5,756 nucleotides of DNA from Clostridia bacterium (GTDB lineage: Bacteria > Bacillota_A > Clostridia > Oscillospirales > CAG-272). The position numbers were made by a program, and so were the translations under genes. The notes beneath the pieces were generated by a model, which saw nothing but the letters and a program-made list of their open reading frames with translations, made no database searches and had not been told where the DNA came from. This document shows, piece after piece, positions 1-5,378 of this stretch. The stretch spans positions 1 through 5,756 of the forward strand of contig JAFVYX010000265.1 of assembly GCA_017500625.1 (NCBI GenBank). Direction: 5' to 3'. Positions within the stretch are counted from its first letter, which is position 1, and every line of letters begins with the position of its first letter.

Positions 1-924
1 ACCCTTGGCTCTTGAAAAAAAGAACTTTTTGAACAAAGAGCGCACGTTCTCGCGGCGAAGGCGGCGCATAGAAAGCGTCTGCTTCATCGGAATGTATTCA
101 ATGGAGGATTCCTCGAAGCCTGAGCTGTTGACCTTCAGCTCGGTCACCCGTCCGTCTCGTATAGCGGCATTGAGTGTATCAAGGTCGGTATCGTTAAGGT
201 GGGAGTGATAGGGGATAGTCGCCGTACCATTCTCAAGGGCCAGAGCGTCCTTGTATCCCTCGACACGAGAGATATCGCTGACGATTCTTCCGTCTGCCAG
301 CTCAATGATACGGTCGGCATACGTATTGGCGTCTCCTGTATTGTGAGAAACGACCAGGACCAGCTGATCCTTGGACAGTTTCTTAAGAAGATTCAGGATC
401 TGGTGTGAGGTGGCGTTATCGAGATTTCCCGTCGGCTCATCGCAAAGCACGATGCGAGGTTTTTTTGCAAGAGCACGTGCAATTGCGACGCGTTGACGTT
501 GACCACCCGAGAGCTCGTGCGGATAGCGGTCCTTAAGCTCGGAGATTCCGACCGCCTCCAGCTGTGCCAAGAAAAAGTCGTCATTTTGCGTGTCGGAGGA
601 TAAAAGGGTGACGTTTTCCCATACCGTCAATTCGTCCAAAAGATGATAATCCTGAAAAATAAAGCTGACAAGCTGACTGCGGTAGGCTTCGAAATCCTTT
701 CCGGAAAACTCCTTCAAGGAATTTGAAAAGCATACGATATCACCGGCATCAAAGGAATCCAGGCCGCCGAGTAAATTTAATAACGTGGATTTTCCGGAGC
801 CGCTTTTTCCTAAGATAAAGACAAGACCTGTATCAGGCAAAACAAGGTCAATATTGTCCAAGGCAATGCAAGCGCTTTTGCGATTGGACAAATATTTTTT
901 CGTTAATCCCTTTATGTGAATCAT
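1..924 (-). CDS. ABC transporter ATP-binding protein, MacB/LolD type, probably fused to a permease (partial, C-terminus off the left edge)
   Basis: This frame was read directly from the minus strand: 308 codons from ATG at 924-922 with no stop before base 1, so the gene is cut by the window. The ATPase signatures are all intact: Walker A GKSGSGKST (residues 39-47), Q-loop Gln91 in FQDYHLL, signature LSGGQRQR (138-145), Walker B IVLCDEP (158-164), D-loop GNLD (166-169) and switch His194. It should hydrolyse ATP at the inner face of the membrane. The FQDYHLL and LSGGQRQRVAIARAL sequences are typical of the MacB/LolD/FtsE group, which pairs with FtsX-like permeases and often exports peptides or lipoproteins. 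The ATPase normally ends near residue 220-230, but here about 80 more residues follow, ending in a basic stretch (RRLRREN, then FKKFFFSRAK). This resembles the segment before the first membrane helix in fused ATPase-permease proteins. That fusion is inferred and the substrate is unknown. The ribosome site AAAGGAA (931-937) supports the start. Confidence 0.93.
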   Translation of the reverse strand, partial: MIHIKGLTKKYLSNRKSACIALDNIDLVLPDTGLVFILGKSGSGKSTLLNLLGGLDSFDAGDIVCFSNSLKEFSGKDFEAYRSQLVSFIFQDYHLLDELTVWENVTLLSSDTQNDDFFLAQLEAVGISELKDRYPHELSGGQRQRVAIARALAKKPRIVLCDEPTGNLDNATSHQILNLLKKLSKDQLVLVVSHNTGDANTYADRIIELADGRIVSDISRVEGYKDALALENGTATIPYHSHLNDTDLDTLNAAIRDGRVTELKVNSSGFEESSIEYIPMKQTLSMRRLRRENVRSLFKKFFFSRAKG

Positions 925-955
925 GGTCGCTTCCTTTAGGTGTATGTATAATATT

Positions 956-984
956 AGTATATAACCCCACGTCGTTAATGTCAA
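956..984 (-). promoter_or_regulatory. Sigma-A-type promoter of the ABC transporter gene
   Basis: Read on the minus strand, a perfect -35 box TTGACA (984-979) is followed by a 17-base spacer and a -10 box TATACT (961-956). Transcription would begin near 949, about 25 bases before the ATG at 924, with the ribosome site AAAGGAA in between. This is a strong match to the housekeeping consensus with ideal spacing. Confidence 0.85.
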
Positions 985-1000
985 GATGTTTCGTGTTGAC
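980..1000. repeat. Inverted repeat over the -35 box of the ABC gene promoter (possible operator)
   Basis: GTCAA (980-984) and TTGAC (996-1000) form an inverted repeat separated by 11 bases, with its centre near 990. One half-site is part of the -35 element of the leftward promoter. The spacing of about 16 bases between equivalent positions would put both half-sites on roughly similar faces of the helix. A dimeric regulator is possible, since many drug or peptide ABC exporters are regulated, but five-base arms can arise by chance. No regulator gene is in the window. Confidence 0.25.
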
Positions 1001-1073
1001 GCCGAAATGCACGTTTCTTTCCCGCATTCCGAACGTTAAGAGGGCTACAATGGAGCTAAAATGCAGATAGCGA

Positions 1074-1102
1074 TTGACAGAGGAATCCTTGCGTAGTAGA
1101 AT
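1074..1102 (+). promoter_or_regulatory. Sigma-A-type promoter of the MBL-fold hydrolase gene
   Basis: A perfect -35 TTGACA (1074-1079), a 17-base spacer and a -10 TAGAAT (1097-1102, one mismatch to TATAAT) lead rightward. Transcription would begin near 1109, giving a leader of about 36 bases before the ATG at 1145. This promoter and that of the ABC gene are divergent, with their -35 boxes about 90 bases apart. Confidence 0.8.
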
Positions 1103-1144
1103 ATAAATGACAAAGGCGCAAGAAAAAGCTTGGGAGACGTAGGT

Positions 1145-1876
1145 ATGAAGCTATATACACTTGGCACCAGCCACGGAGCCACTGAGGTTGGGAGAGCATG
1201 CTCCGCCAATCTCCTTGCCGTGGGCGGCAACTATTATTTGTTTGATTGTGGCGGCAATACCGAGGGGAAAATGACCGATATGGGCTTGCCGATCGATCGG
1301 GTACGCGCAACGTTTATCACGCATATGCACGAGGATCACGTGGGAACGCTTTCTTCTATAGCGAAGCGATTCAGCGATTATCACCCCGATGCACCGGCAC
1401 TCCCGGTTTATTTGCCTGAGCAGAGCGGCATTGATGCCTTTGGTGGCTGGCTGTCGGCATTGCATATTGCTTACCGTGATCGTGTGCTGCTTCGTTTGAT
1501 CCATGCGGGGAGGATCTATGAGGACGACCACATTTCTGTTACGGCGGTCAGAACGGAGCATATAAAAAAAGGGGCATTTCCGAGCTTTGCGTTTTTGGTT
1601 GAAGCAGAGGGGAAACGGTTTCTCTACACGGGGGATCTTTCCGGGGATTTTCACGATTATCCCGCTGTCCTTCTGGAGCAAGATTTTGATGCTGTTCTTT
1701 GCGAGCTTGTCCACTTTAAGGTGGAAAGGAACCTGGACACCATAGCTAAGACCAAAACAAAACGAATGATCTTTACGCATTTGTCTCCGCGAAATATACC
1801 CCTTGTCCGTTCCGTGGAGAAGGAATTGCCGTTCCCGATAGCGATTGCCGAAGACGGCGCCTGCTTCGAGATATAA
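1145..1876 (+). CDS. MBL-fold metallohydrolase, RNase Z/ElaC-like, compact
   Basis: This 243-residue protein has the full metal-binding set of the metallo-beta-lactamase fold. THMHEDHVG gives His60, His62, Asp64 and His65; His139 follows in the TEHIKKG stretch, Asp164 in YTGDLSGD and His212 in FTHLSPRN. The opening LGTSHGATEVGRACSAN and the FDCGG turn (33-37) resemble the RNase Z/ElaC and arylsulfatase-like branch, which hydrolyses phosphodiester bonds using two zinc ions. Bona fide RNase Z is usually about 300 residues and has a flexible tRNA-binding arm. I see no such arm here, so tRNA 3' processing should not be assumed and the substrate is unknown. There is no signal peptide or membrane segment, so it is probably cytoplasmic. 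ATG 1145 is chosen because GGGAG (1132-1136) sits 8 bases upstream. A TTG at 1130 in the same frame lacks a ribosome site. The gene is monocistronic, with its own promoter and terminator. Confidence 0.9.
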   Translation: MKLYTLGTSHGATEVGRACSANLLAVGGNYYLFDCGGNTEGKMTDMGLPIDRVRATFITHMHEDHVGTLSSIAKRFSDYHPDAPALPVYLPEQSGIDAFGGWLSALHIAYRDRVLLRLIHAGRIYEDDHISVTAVRTEHIKKGAFPSFAFLVEAEGKRFLYTGDLSGDFHDYPAVLLEQDFDAVLCELVHFKVERNLDTIAKTKTKRMIFTHLSPRNIPLVRSVEKELPFPIAIAEDGACFEI

Positions 1877-1897
1877 GCTCCGGCGCTGTGTCATTGT

Positions 1898-1927
1898 AAA
1901 AAAGCCACCCCGCAGGGTGGCTTTTTC
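1898..1927 (+). terminator. Intrinsic terminator after the MBL hydrolase gene
   Basis: A 12-base-pair stem pairs 1899-1910 with 1915-1926 around the four-base loop CGCA. Its core is GCCACCC/GGGTGGC, flanked by an A-run and a T-run. It begins about 22 bases after the stop codon. The A/T flanks make it symmetrical, so it could also stop leftward transcription. Confidence 0.92.
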
Positions 1928-1957
1928 TTTTGCGGAAAAGGAACGGGGGAAAATGGC

Positions 1958-1986
1958 TTACTTTTTGTGGAATGGTGGTATATAAT
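1958..1986 (+). promoter_or_regulatory. Possible weak promoter upstream of the gene relic
   Basis: A perfect -10 hexamer TATAAT lies at 1981-1986. The -35 position at 17-base spacing reads TTACTT (1958-1963), a poor match. No intact gene follows closely; the next is at 2228 and has its own much better promoter. It could be the old promoter of the decayed frame at 2024-2170, drive a small RNA, or be chance in an AT-rich stretch. Confidence 0.3.
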
Positions 1987-2023
1987 AGGTTCAGACATCG
2001 GCTGAGTGAATTGATAAAAACAA

Positions 2024-2170
2024 GTGGATATCGAAGAGCTTGAGGACCTTTATCGAATACGTTAAGGCCCACGATTTTTCAAGCTGACGGCGGCGCTTTC
2101 CGAAAAAGGTGGCTGTCACGTTTTAATGACGGATGTGCACAAAACGCGGTTTTGCGTGCCTGTTGCTTGA
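2024..2170 (+). pseudogene. Possible decayed small gene between the MBL hydrolase and esterase genes
   Basis: Between 1877 and 2227 there is no intact gene. Translation from GTG 2024 reads VDIEELEDLYRIR and then a stop (2063-2065). After that stop the same frame reads FKLTAALSEKGG (from 2078) and then MTDVHKTRFCVPVA, ending with TGA 2168-2170. The neighbouring frame across the gap (2052-2078) reads IEYVKAHDF. One extra base near 2051 and one missing base near 2078 would therefore join the pieces into a continuous protein-like segment that avoids the stop. The composition (acidic helix-like start, mixed C-terminus) looks protein-like. There is no ribosome site before 2024 and I do not recognise a family, so this is an inference from reading frames only. 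Confidence 0.28.
2137..2159. repeat. Imperfect inverted repeat just upstream of the esterase promoter (possible operator)
   Basis: GCAC AAAAC (2137-2145) pairs with GTTTT (2149-2153) and GTGC (2156-2159). The centre is GCG and there is a two-base bulge on the right arm. It ends 7 bases before the -35 box of the esterase gene, where an activator or a repressor could bind. No T-run follows, so it is not a terminator. It overlaps the possible gene relic. Confidence 0.3.
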
Positions 2171-2194
2171 CATTATTGTATTTTCTTTTATAAT
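2167..2194 (+). promoter_or_regulatory. Sigma-A-type promoter of the alpha/beta hydrolase gene
   Basis: A perfect -35 TTGACA (2167-2172) and a perfect -10 TATAAT (2189-2194) are separated by a 16-base AT-rich spacer. Transcription would start near 2201, leaving a short leader of about 27 bases with a good ribosome site. Both hexamers match the consensus exactly, the best pair in the window. Confidence 0.9.
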
Positions 2195-2212
2195 AAAGTC
2201 AATAGATTTTTT

Positions 2213-2221
2213 GGAGTGAGG
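2213..2221 (+). promoter_or_regulatory. Ribosome binding site that decides the esterase start
   Basis: GGAGTGAGG holds two overlapping purine-rich cores. GAGG (2218-2221) lies 6 bases before ATG 2228, and GGAG (2213-2216) lies 11 bases before it. An in-frame GTG at 2216 falls inside this site and has no ribosome site of its own, so ATG 2228 is preferred. Confidence 0.75.
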
Positions 2222-2227
2222 CGACTT

Positions 2228-3412
2228 ATGTTATCGCATTTAATACACACAGTGCCTGAATTTTGGTGGGCTCCCGAGTACGATCTTCTTCCCACAGAGC
2301 CAACGCACGGCGTTCGTGCTCTGTTCTTTCGCAGCGTTGATCATCGCGGTCGCAAAACACGCGTTTTTTCCTATTACGCGGCCCCCGAGCACAAGGAGGG
2401 GGAGCGCCTGCCCGCGGTCGTGCTTGTCCACGGTGGGTGCGGCACGGCCTTTGATCTTTGGGTAAAGCAATGGTGTGACCGCGGGTACGCCGCCATAGCC
2501 ATAGACACCCTGGGGCGCTATCCCAACGAGGAGAGCCGGGGCAAAAGCATTCGTGAGGGCATGACACTGACGACGCGGACACGCTGTGATGAGGGAGAGT
2601 ACGTATCGCCCCCGCTGAACGATGAGTGCATGACGTACGGCCCACCCGAGGAGATGTGGCTGTATCACGCCGTTTCCGCCGTCATTCTTGCCCATTCGCT
2701 GATCCGTTCCTTTCCCGAGGTCGATCCCGACCGTGTGGGGATCATGGGCGTTTCGTGGGGAGGAGTTCTCGCCACCCACGCGATCTCCTATGATCGCCGC
2801 TTTGCCTTTGCGATCCCCGTGTACGGCAGTGCCTATTTGGCAACAGGGGACTCGAAGATCAACCGCACCTACCGTAATTACGGGATCGACCGTCATTTTA
2901 ACGCACAGGTCGGTCTGGATACGGTGGCTTTCCCCGTTCTTTGGCAATGTCACGATTTGGATTGCAATTTTTCCGTGGATGCGAACACGCGCTCTTATCT
3001 GGCCACGCGCCGCGCGGGAGCGGTACTCACGATCGCCAATATGGGCCATTCCTGGGGGGCGGCTTCCTCTCGCAAGGAGCCGTTTGCCTTTGCGGACGGG
3101 GCGATCGGCCGCAGCCAAGGTCTTCTTTGCCGCGTTGTGACCGAACCGCATGGATTTGGTAACGTTTCCTTTACGATTGCGGTCGGGGAGGGTGCCGAGG
3201 GCGTCCGCGCCGTCTGCCATTATCTGGATGCCCCGATGGCCTTTGATGAAAACGGAAAGTACGCCTACGAATGGCGGCATCTTGCCGCCACAGTGGAGGG
3301 GGAAACGGTTTCCCTTACGCTGCCGCCGGAGGCCATGAGCTATTATATCTCTCTTGAGTGGTTTCAGGGGGGAGAAAAAATGGGGATCAGCACCTGCTAC
3401 GTTACAGAGTAA
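2228..3412 (+). CDS. Alpha/beta hydrolase, acetyl-xylan-esterase/dienelactone-hydrolase-like
   Basis: This 394-residue protein is a serine hydrolase. VVLVHGG (64-70) is the oxyanion-hole strand-turn, and GVSWGG (174-179) is the nucleophile elbow with Ser176. NMGHSWG carries the probable catalytic His274, and the acid is probably Asp245 or Asp243 in CHDLDCNFSVDA. The DPDRVGIMGVSWGG run is typical of the acetyl-xylan-esterase, dienelactone hydrolase and S9 peptidase group. An ester, possibly an acetylated sugar, is a reasonable substrate, but the sequence does not settle it. The hydrolase core ends near residue 285. About 110 further residues look beta-rich (LLCRVVTEP, VSLTLPPEAM, YYISLEWF) and may form an accessory sandwich domain. 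There is no signal peptide, so it should be cytoplasmic and act on imported compounds. The gene has its own promoter and terminator, with no sugar transporter nearby in view. G+C is higher than in the genes to its left. Confidence 0.88.
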   Translation: MLSHLIHTVPEFWWAPEYDLLPTEPTHGVRALFFRSVDHRGRKTRVFSYYAAPEHKEGERLPAVVLVHGGCGTAFDLWVKQWCDRGYAAIAIDTLGRYPNEESRGKSIREGMTLTTRTRCDEGEYVSPPLNDECMTYGPPEEMWLYHAVSAVILAHSLIRSFPEVDPDRVGIMGVSWGGVLATHAISYDRRFAFAIPVYGSAYLATGDSKINRTYRNYGIDRHFNAQVGLDTVAFPVLWQCHDLDCNFSVDANTRSYLATRRAGAVLTIANMGHSWGAASSRKEPFAFADGAIGRSQGLLCRVVTEPHGFGNVSFTIAVGEGAEGVRAVCHYLDAPMAFDENGKYAYEWRHLAATVEGETVSLTLPPEAMSYYISLEWFQGGEKMGISTCYVTE

Positions 3413-3416
3413 GGAT

Positions 3417-3447
3417 AAAAAAAGGAGCCAATACGGCTCCTTTTTTA
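3417..3447. terminator. Shared bidirectional terminator between the esterase gene and rluB
   Basis: GGAGCC (3424-3429) pairs with GGCTCC (3435-3440) around the loop AATAC. An A-run on the left and a T-run on the right extend the pairing and give a U-tract in both directions. It lies 4 bases after the esterase stop. The last bases of the T-run (3445-3447) are also the stop codon of the convergent rluB gene. Confidence 0.92.
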
Positions 3448-4197
3448 TTGCTTCGGGCGTTTTTTCTCCGCGCTCCTTTTGAGGTAATCCACCTCTTTTT
3501 CATCAAGGTAACGCCAATCGCCAACGGCAAGGCCGTTCAGCTTCAGCTTACCGATCGAAACGCGCGAAAGGCGCTTGACGGTAAGGCCGACGGCGGCGCA
3601 CATCTTCCGGATCTGGCGGTTTCTCCCTTCGTAGAGCGTCATTTTGAGGACGGTGCCGCTCTCGGTCACGTCGCTGACCTCGGTGCTGACGGGCTCAATG
3701 ACGTAGCCGTCTATGGTGAGGGGGGAGCGGAGCTTTTCCAACTGCTCCACGGTAACGGCCTCGGCAACTTTAACGCGATAGACCTTGGGAACGTCGTGCC
3801 CCGGGTGGGTGAGCTTGTTGGCAAGGTCGCCGTCATCGGTCAGAAGGAGGATCCCCTCCGAGGTCATATCCAGGCGGCCAACGGGATAGACACGCCCGCA
3901 CTCCTCGGGGAGGAGGTCCAGGACGCAACGGCGGCCCTCGGGATCGCTTGAGGTGGTGACGTAGCCACGCGGCTTATTGAGGACGATATAGGTATGCTCG
4001 CGGTTTTTCTGCGCCACAATGGGCTTACCGCGATAGACCACGATATCGCGCCCCGGCAGGATCTTCTGCCCGAGGGTGGCGGGGTGGCCGTTGACGCTGA
4101 CGTCGCCCGCCAGAATGGCGGCCTCGGCTGCGCGGCGCGACATCACGTTGCAATCGGTGAAATACTTTTGAAGTCTGACAAGATTCTTTTCGTTCAT
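3445..4197 (-). CDS. rluB: rRNA large subunit pseudouridine synthase B
   Basis: This 250-residue protein belongs to the RsuA/RluB/RluE/RluF family. An N-terminal S4 RNA-binding domain (about 6-60, with RLQKYFTDCNVMSRRAAEAAI and GDVSVNG) precedes the catalytic domain. The catalytic aspartate is Asp110 in VGRLDMTSEG. Other family marks are VLNKPRGYVTT (72-82), KVYRV (138-142) and GRNRQIRKM (191-199). The E. coli relative isomerises a uridine (U2605) in helix 93 of 23S rRNA. The length matches bacterial RluB proteins without the long basic tail of enterobacteria; only a short lysine-rich end remains. The paralogue RsuA, acting on 16S rRNA, is less likely given the ytfJ-dacF context, which is a common place for rluB in Clostridia. 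The start ATG 4197 has AAAGG about 9 bases upstream. The gene begins 27 bases after dacF ends, so the two are probably cotranscribed. Confidence 0.93.
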   Translation of the reverse strand: MNEKNLVRLQKYFTDCNVMSRRAAEAAILAGDVSVNGHPATLGQKILPGRDIVVYRGKPIVAQKNREHTYIVLNKPRGYVTTSSDPEGRRCVLDLLPEECGRVYPVGRLDMTSEGILLLTDDGDLANKLTHPGHDVPKVYRVKVAEAVTVEQLEKLRSPLTIDGYVIEPVSTEVSDVTESGTVLKMTLYEGRNRQIRKMCAAVGLTVKRLSRVSIGKLKLNGLAVGDWRYLDEKEVDYLKRSAEKKRPKQ

Positions 4198-4224
4198 ATT
4201 GAGTGCCTTTCGGGCGGTTGTGTT

Positions 4225-5295
4225 CTAACTTGCGGAGTTCTGATAGACAAGCGGTGAGGTGACAGAGCTTCCGTCGGGGGCGGTGTAGGTGACGTAGCCC
4301 GCCAGCGCTCCTTTGGGCACAGGGAGGGGAGGCGCGGGGAACAACTCGTACACGGGTTGGGGGGAGGTGGCCGACCGAGCCAGCGTTATGCGGATCTCCT
4401 CGCTGTTGGTGACGCGCACGGCGGTGTCCTTCCCGAATACGGGAACGGTAAGCGTGAGGGAGAATGGCTCGGCCAGAAGGCGGCTCTCCAGCGTGCTGTA
4501 GCCATAATCCAGCATGGCCGTGTGATCGTGCCAGTCCGAGGGAGCATCAAGGGTAACGGCAATGAGCGTCAGTCCGTCACGGGAGGCGGCGCTGACAAGG
4601 CAACGGCCGCACCTCTTGGTGAAGCCCGTCTTAACGCCTACGGCGCCGTCATAGAGATGAAGGAGCTTGTTGTGATTGATGAGTGTGCGAGCTTCCTCGC
4701 CCTCCACCGTGGCAAAAACGTAACGGCGCGTGGCGACGATCCTTTGAAGATCGGGAAGCTCCAAGGCGGCGCGGGTGATTTCGGCCAGCTCGGCGGCGGT
4801 GGTATAATGCGTGTCACCGTCAAGGCCGTGGGGATTATCAAAATGGGTATCGGTAAGACCAAGGGCGGCCGCCTTTGCGTTCATCAGATCAACAAAGGCA
4901 GGGACGCTCCCCGCGACCGCATAGGCAATGGCCTCGGCGGCGTCATTGGCGCTCTGCAGAAGAAGCGCGTAGAGGAGCGCTTCCATGGTGTAGCGGCTAT
5001 TCGGCTTCAGGTAGACCGAGGAGCCCTCCACGCCCACCGCCGCAGGGTTGACCGTGACCACGGTGTCCAACGGGCAGGCCTCCAGTGCGACAAGGGCCGT
5101 CATGATTTTGGTGGTGCTGGCCATGGGGTGACGCTTGTCGGCGTTTTTGGAAAAAAGCACTCGTCCCGTAGCGGCGTCGGTAAGCACGGCGCATTCGGCG
5201 GACAGTGTCTCGGGGGGCTTGGCTGCGGCCGCGGTCAGGGGGGCGCCAAGGAGTAGGTATAGGCAAAGGAAAAGGGGGAGCTTGCGTAGTATCAC
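4225..5295 (-). CDS. dacF: D-alanyl-D-alanine carboxypeptidase (PBP5 family, DacF-like)
   Basis: This 356-residue penicillin-binding protein removes the terminal D-alanine from peptidoglycan stem peptides and so limits cross-linking. The signal peptide is basic at residues 4-5, hydrophobic across 6-20 and probably cut near the Ala22-25 run. The three active-site motifs are complete: SxxK at Ser60-Lys63 (MASTTKIMTA), SxN at Ser115-Asn117 (LQSANDAAEA) and KTG at 222-224 (GVKTGFT). A C-terminal beta domain of PBP5_C type follows from about 270. It ends at LVYQNSAS, with no obvious amphipathic anchor helix. Protein family alone does not separate DacF from DacB or vegetative DacA; the name rests on the ytfJ-dacF-rluB order, where Bacillus DacF shapes spore cortex cross-linking. 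The start is GTG 5295, because GAGG (5304-5307) sits 8 bases upstream and the nearby ATG at 5300 is out of frame and stops after two codons. Confidence 0.92.
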   Translation of the reverse strand: MILRKLPLFLCLYLLLGAPLTAAAAKPPETLSAECAVLTDAATGRVLFSKNADKRHPMASTTKIMTALVALEACPLDTVVTVNPAAVGVEGSSVYLKPNSRYTMEALLYALLLQSANDAAEAIAYAVAGSVPAFVDLMNAKAAALGLTDTHFDNPHGLDGDTHYTTAAELAEITRAALELPDLQRIVATRRYVFATVEGEEARTLINHNKLLHLYDGAVGVKTGFTKRCGRCLVSAASRDGLTLIAVTLDAPSDWHDHTAMLDYGYSTLESRLLAEPFSLTLTVPVFGKDTAVRVTNSEEIRITLARSATSPQPVYELFPAPPLPVPKGALAGYVTYTAPDGSSVTSPLVYQNSAS

Positions 5296-5303
5296 AGCAT
5301 CGA

Positions 5304-5307
5304 CCTC
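5304..5307 (-). promoter_or_regulatory. Ribosome binding site supporting a GTG start for dacF
   Basis: On the minus strand GAGG lies 8 bases before GTG 5295-5293. No in-frame ATG is available further upstream. An out-of-frame ATG CTG TGA (5300-5292) overlaps the true start, so the GTG is the best initiation codon. Confidence 0.7.
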
Positions 5308-5326
5308 ACGTTGATTTTTCTTCTTT

Positions 5327-5356
5327 TAATATGCTTAAAAAACAACGCGCAAATAC
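5327..5356 (-). promoter_or_regulatory. Sigma-G-like (forespore) promoter candidate for dacF and rluB
   Basis: On the minus strand GTATT (5356-5352), then exactly 18 bases, then CATATTA (5333-5327). The Bacillus subtilis sigma-G consensus, as I recall it, is about GHATR, 18 bases, CATNHTA. The -10 fits fully and the -35 differs only at its last base. A start near 5320 would leave a leader of about 25 bases including the GAGG site. The match to sigma-F is poorer, as the GG at the start of its -10 is AA here. The 83-base gap between ytfJ and dacF is large for a tight operon and shows no terminator, which leaves room for an internal promoter. Confidence 0.45.
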
Positions 5357-5378
5357 TGTGAATTTGTGAGAAAAAAGC

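Noticed and set aside
996..1051. TTGACG (996-1001) and TACAAT (1046-1051) as rightward promoter pieces
   Set aside because: They are too far apart to form a pair, and neither has a partner box at 16-18 bases; the promoter at 1074-1102 is far better.
1130..1147. TTG start at 1130 for the MBL hydrolase
   Set aside because: It would place the start over the ribosome site GGGAG (1132-1136), which is correctly spaced for ATG 1145.
1151..1894. Long open frame (247 codons) on the minus strand opposite the MBL hydrolase gene
   Set aside because: It mirrors a clearly conserved gene, has no family motif or ribosome site, and runs through the terminator hairpin.
1877..2227. Riboswitch or structured leader in the 350-base gap
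   Set aside because: The esterase transcript starts near 2201 with a leader of only about 27 bases, and I see no recognised aptamer or anti-terminator pair.
2240..3280. Long minus-strand open frame (346 codons) opposite the esterase gene
   Set aside because: It is a by-product of high G+C codon bias in the real gene; the sense protein has complete catalytic motifs and a promoter, and the antisense has neither.
3358..3951. Plus-strand open frame overlapping the esterase 3' end and opposite rluB
   Set aside because: It reads through the bidirectional terminator and lies over conserved rluB motifs on the other strand.
4357..5256. Long plus-strand open frame (299 codons) opposite dacF
   Set aside because: The translation is glycine/arginine-rich with no domain, and the opposite strand encodes all three PBP motifs.
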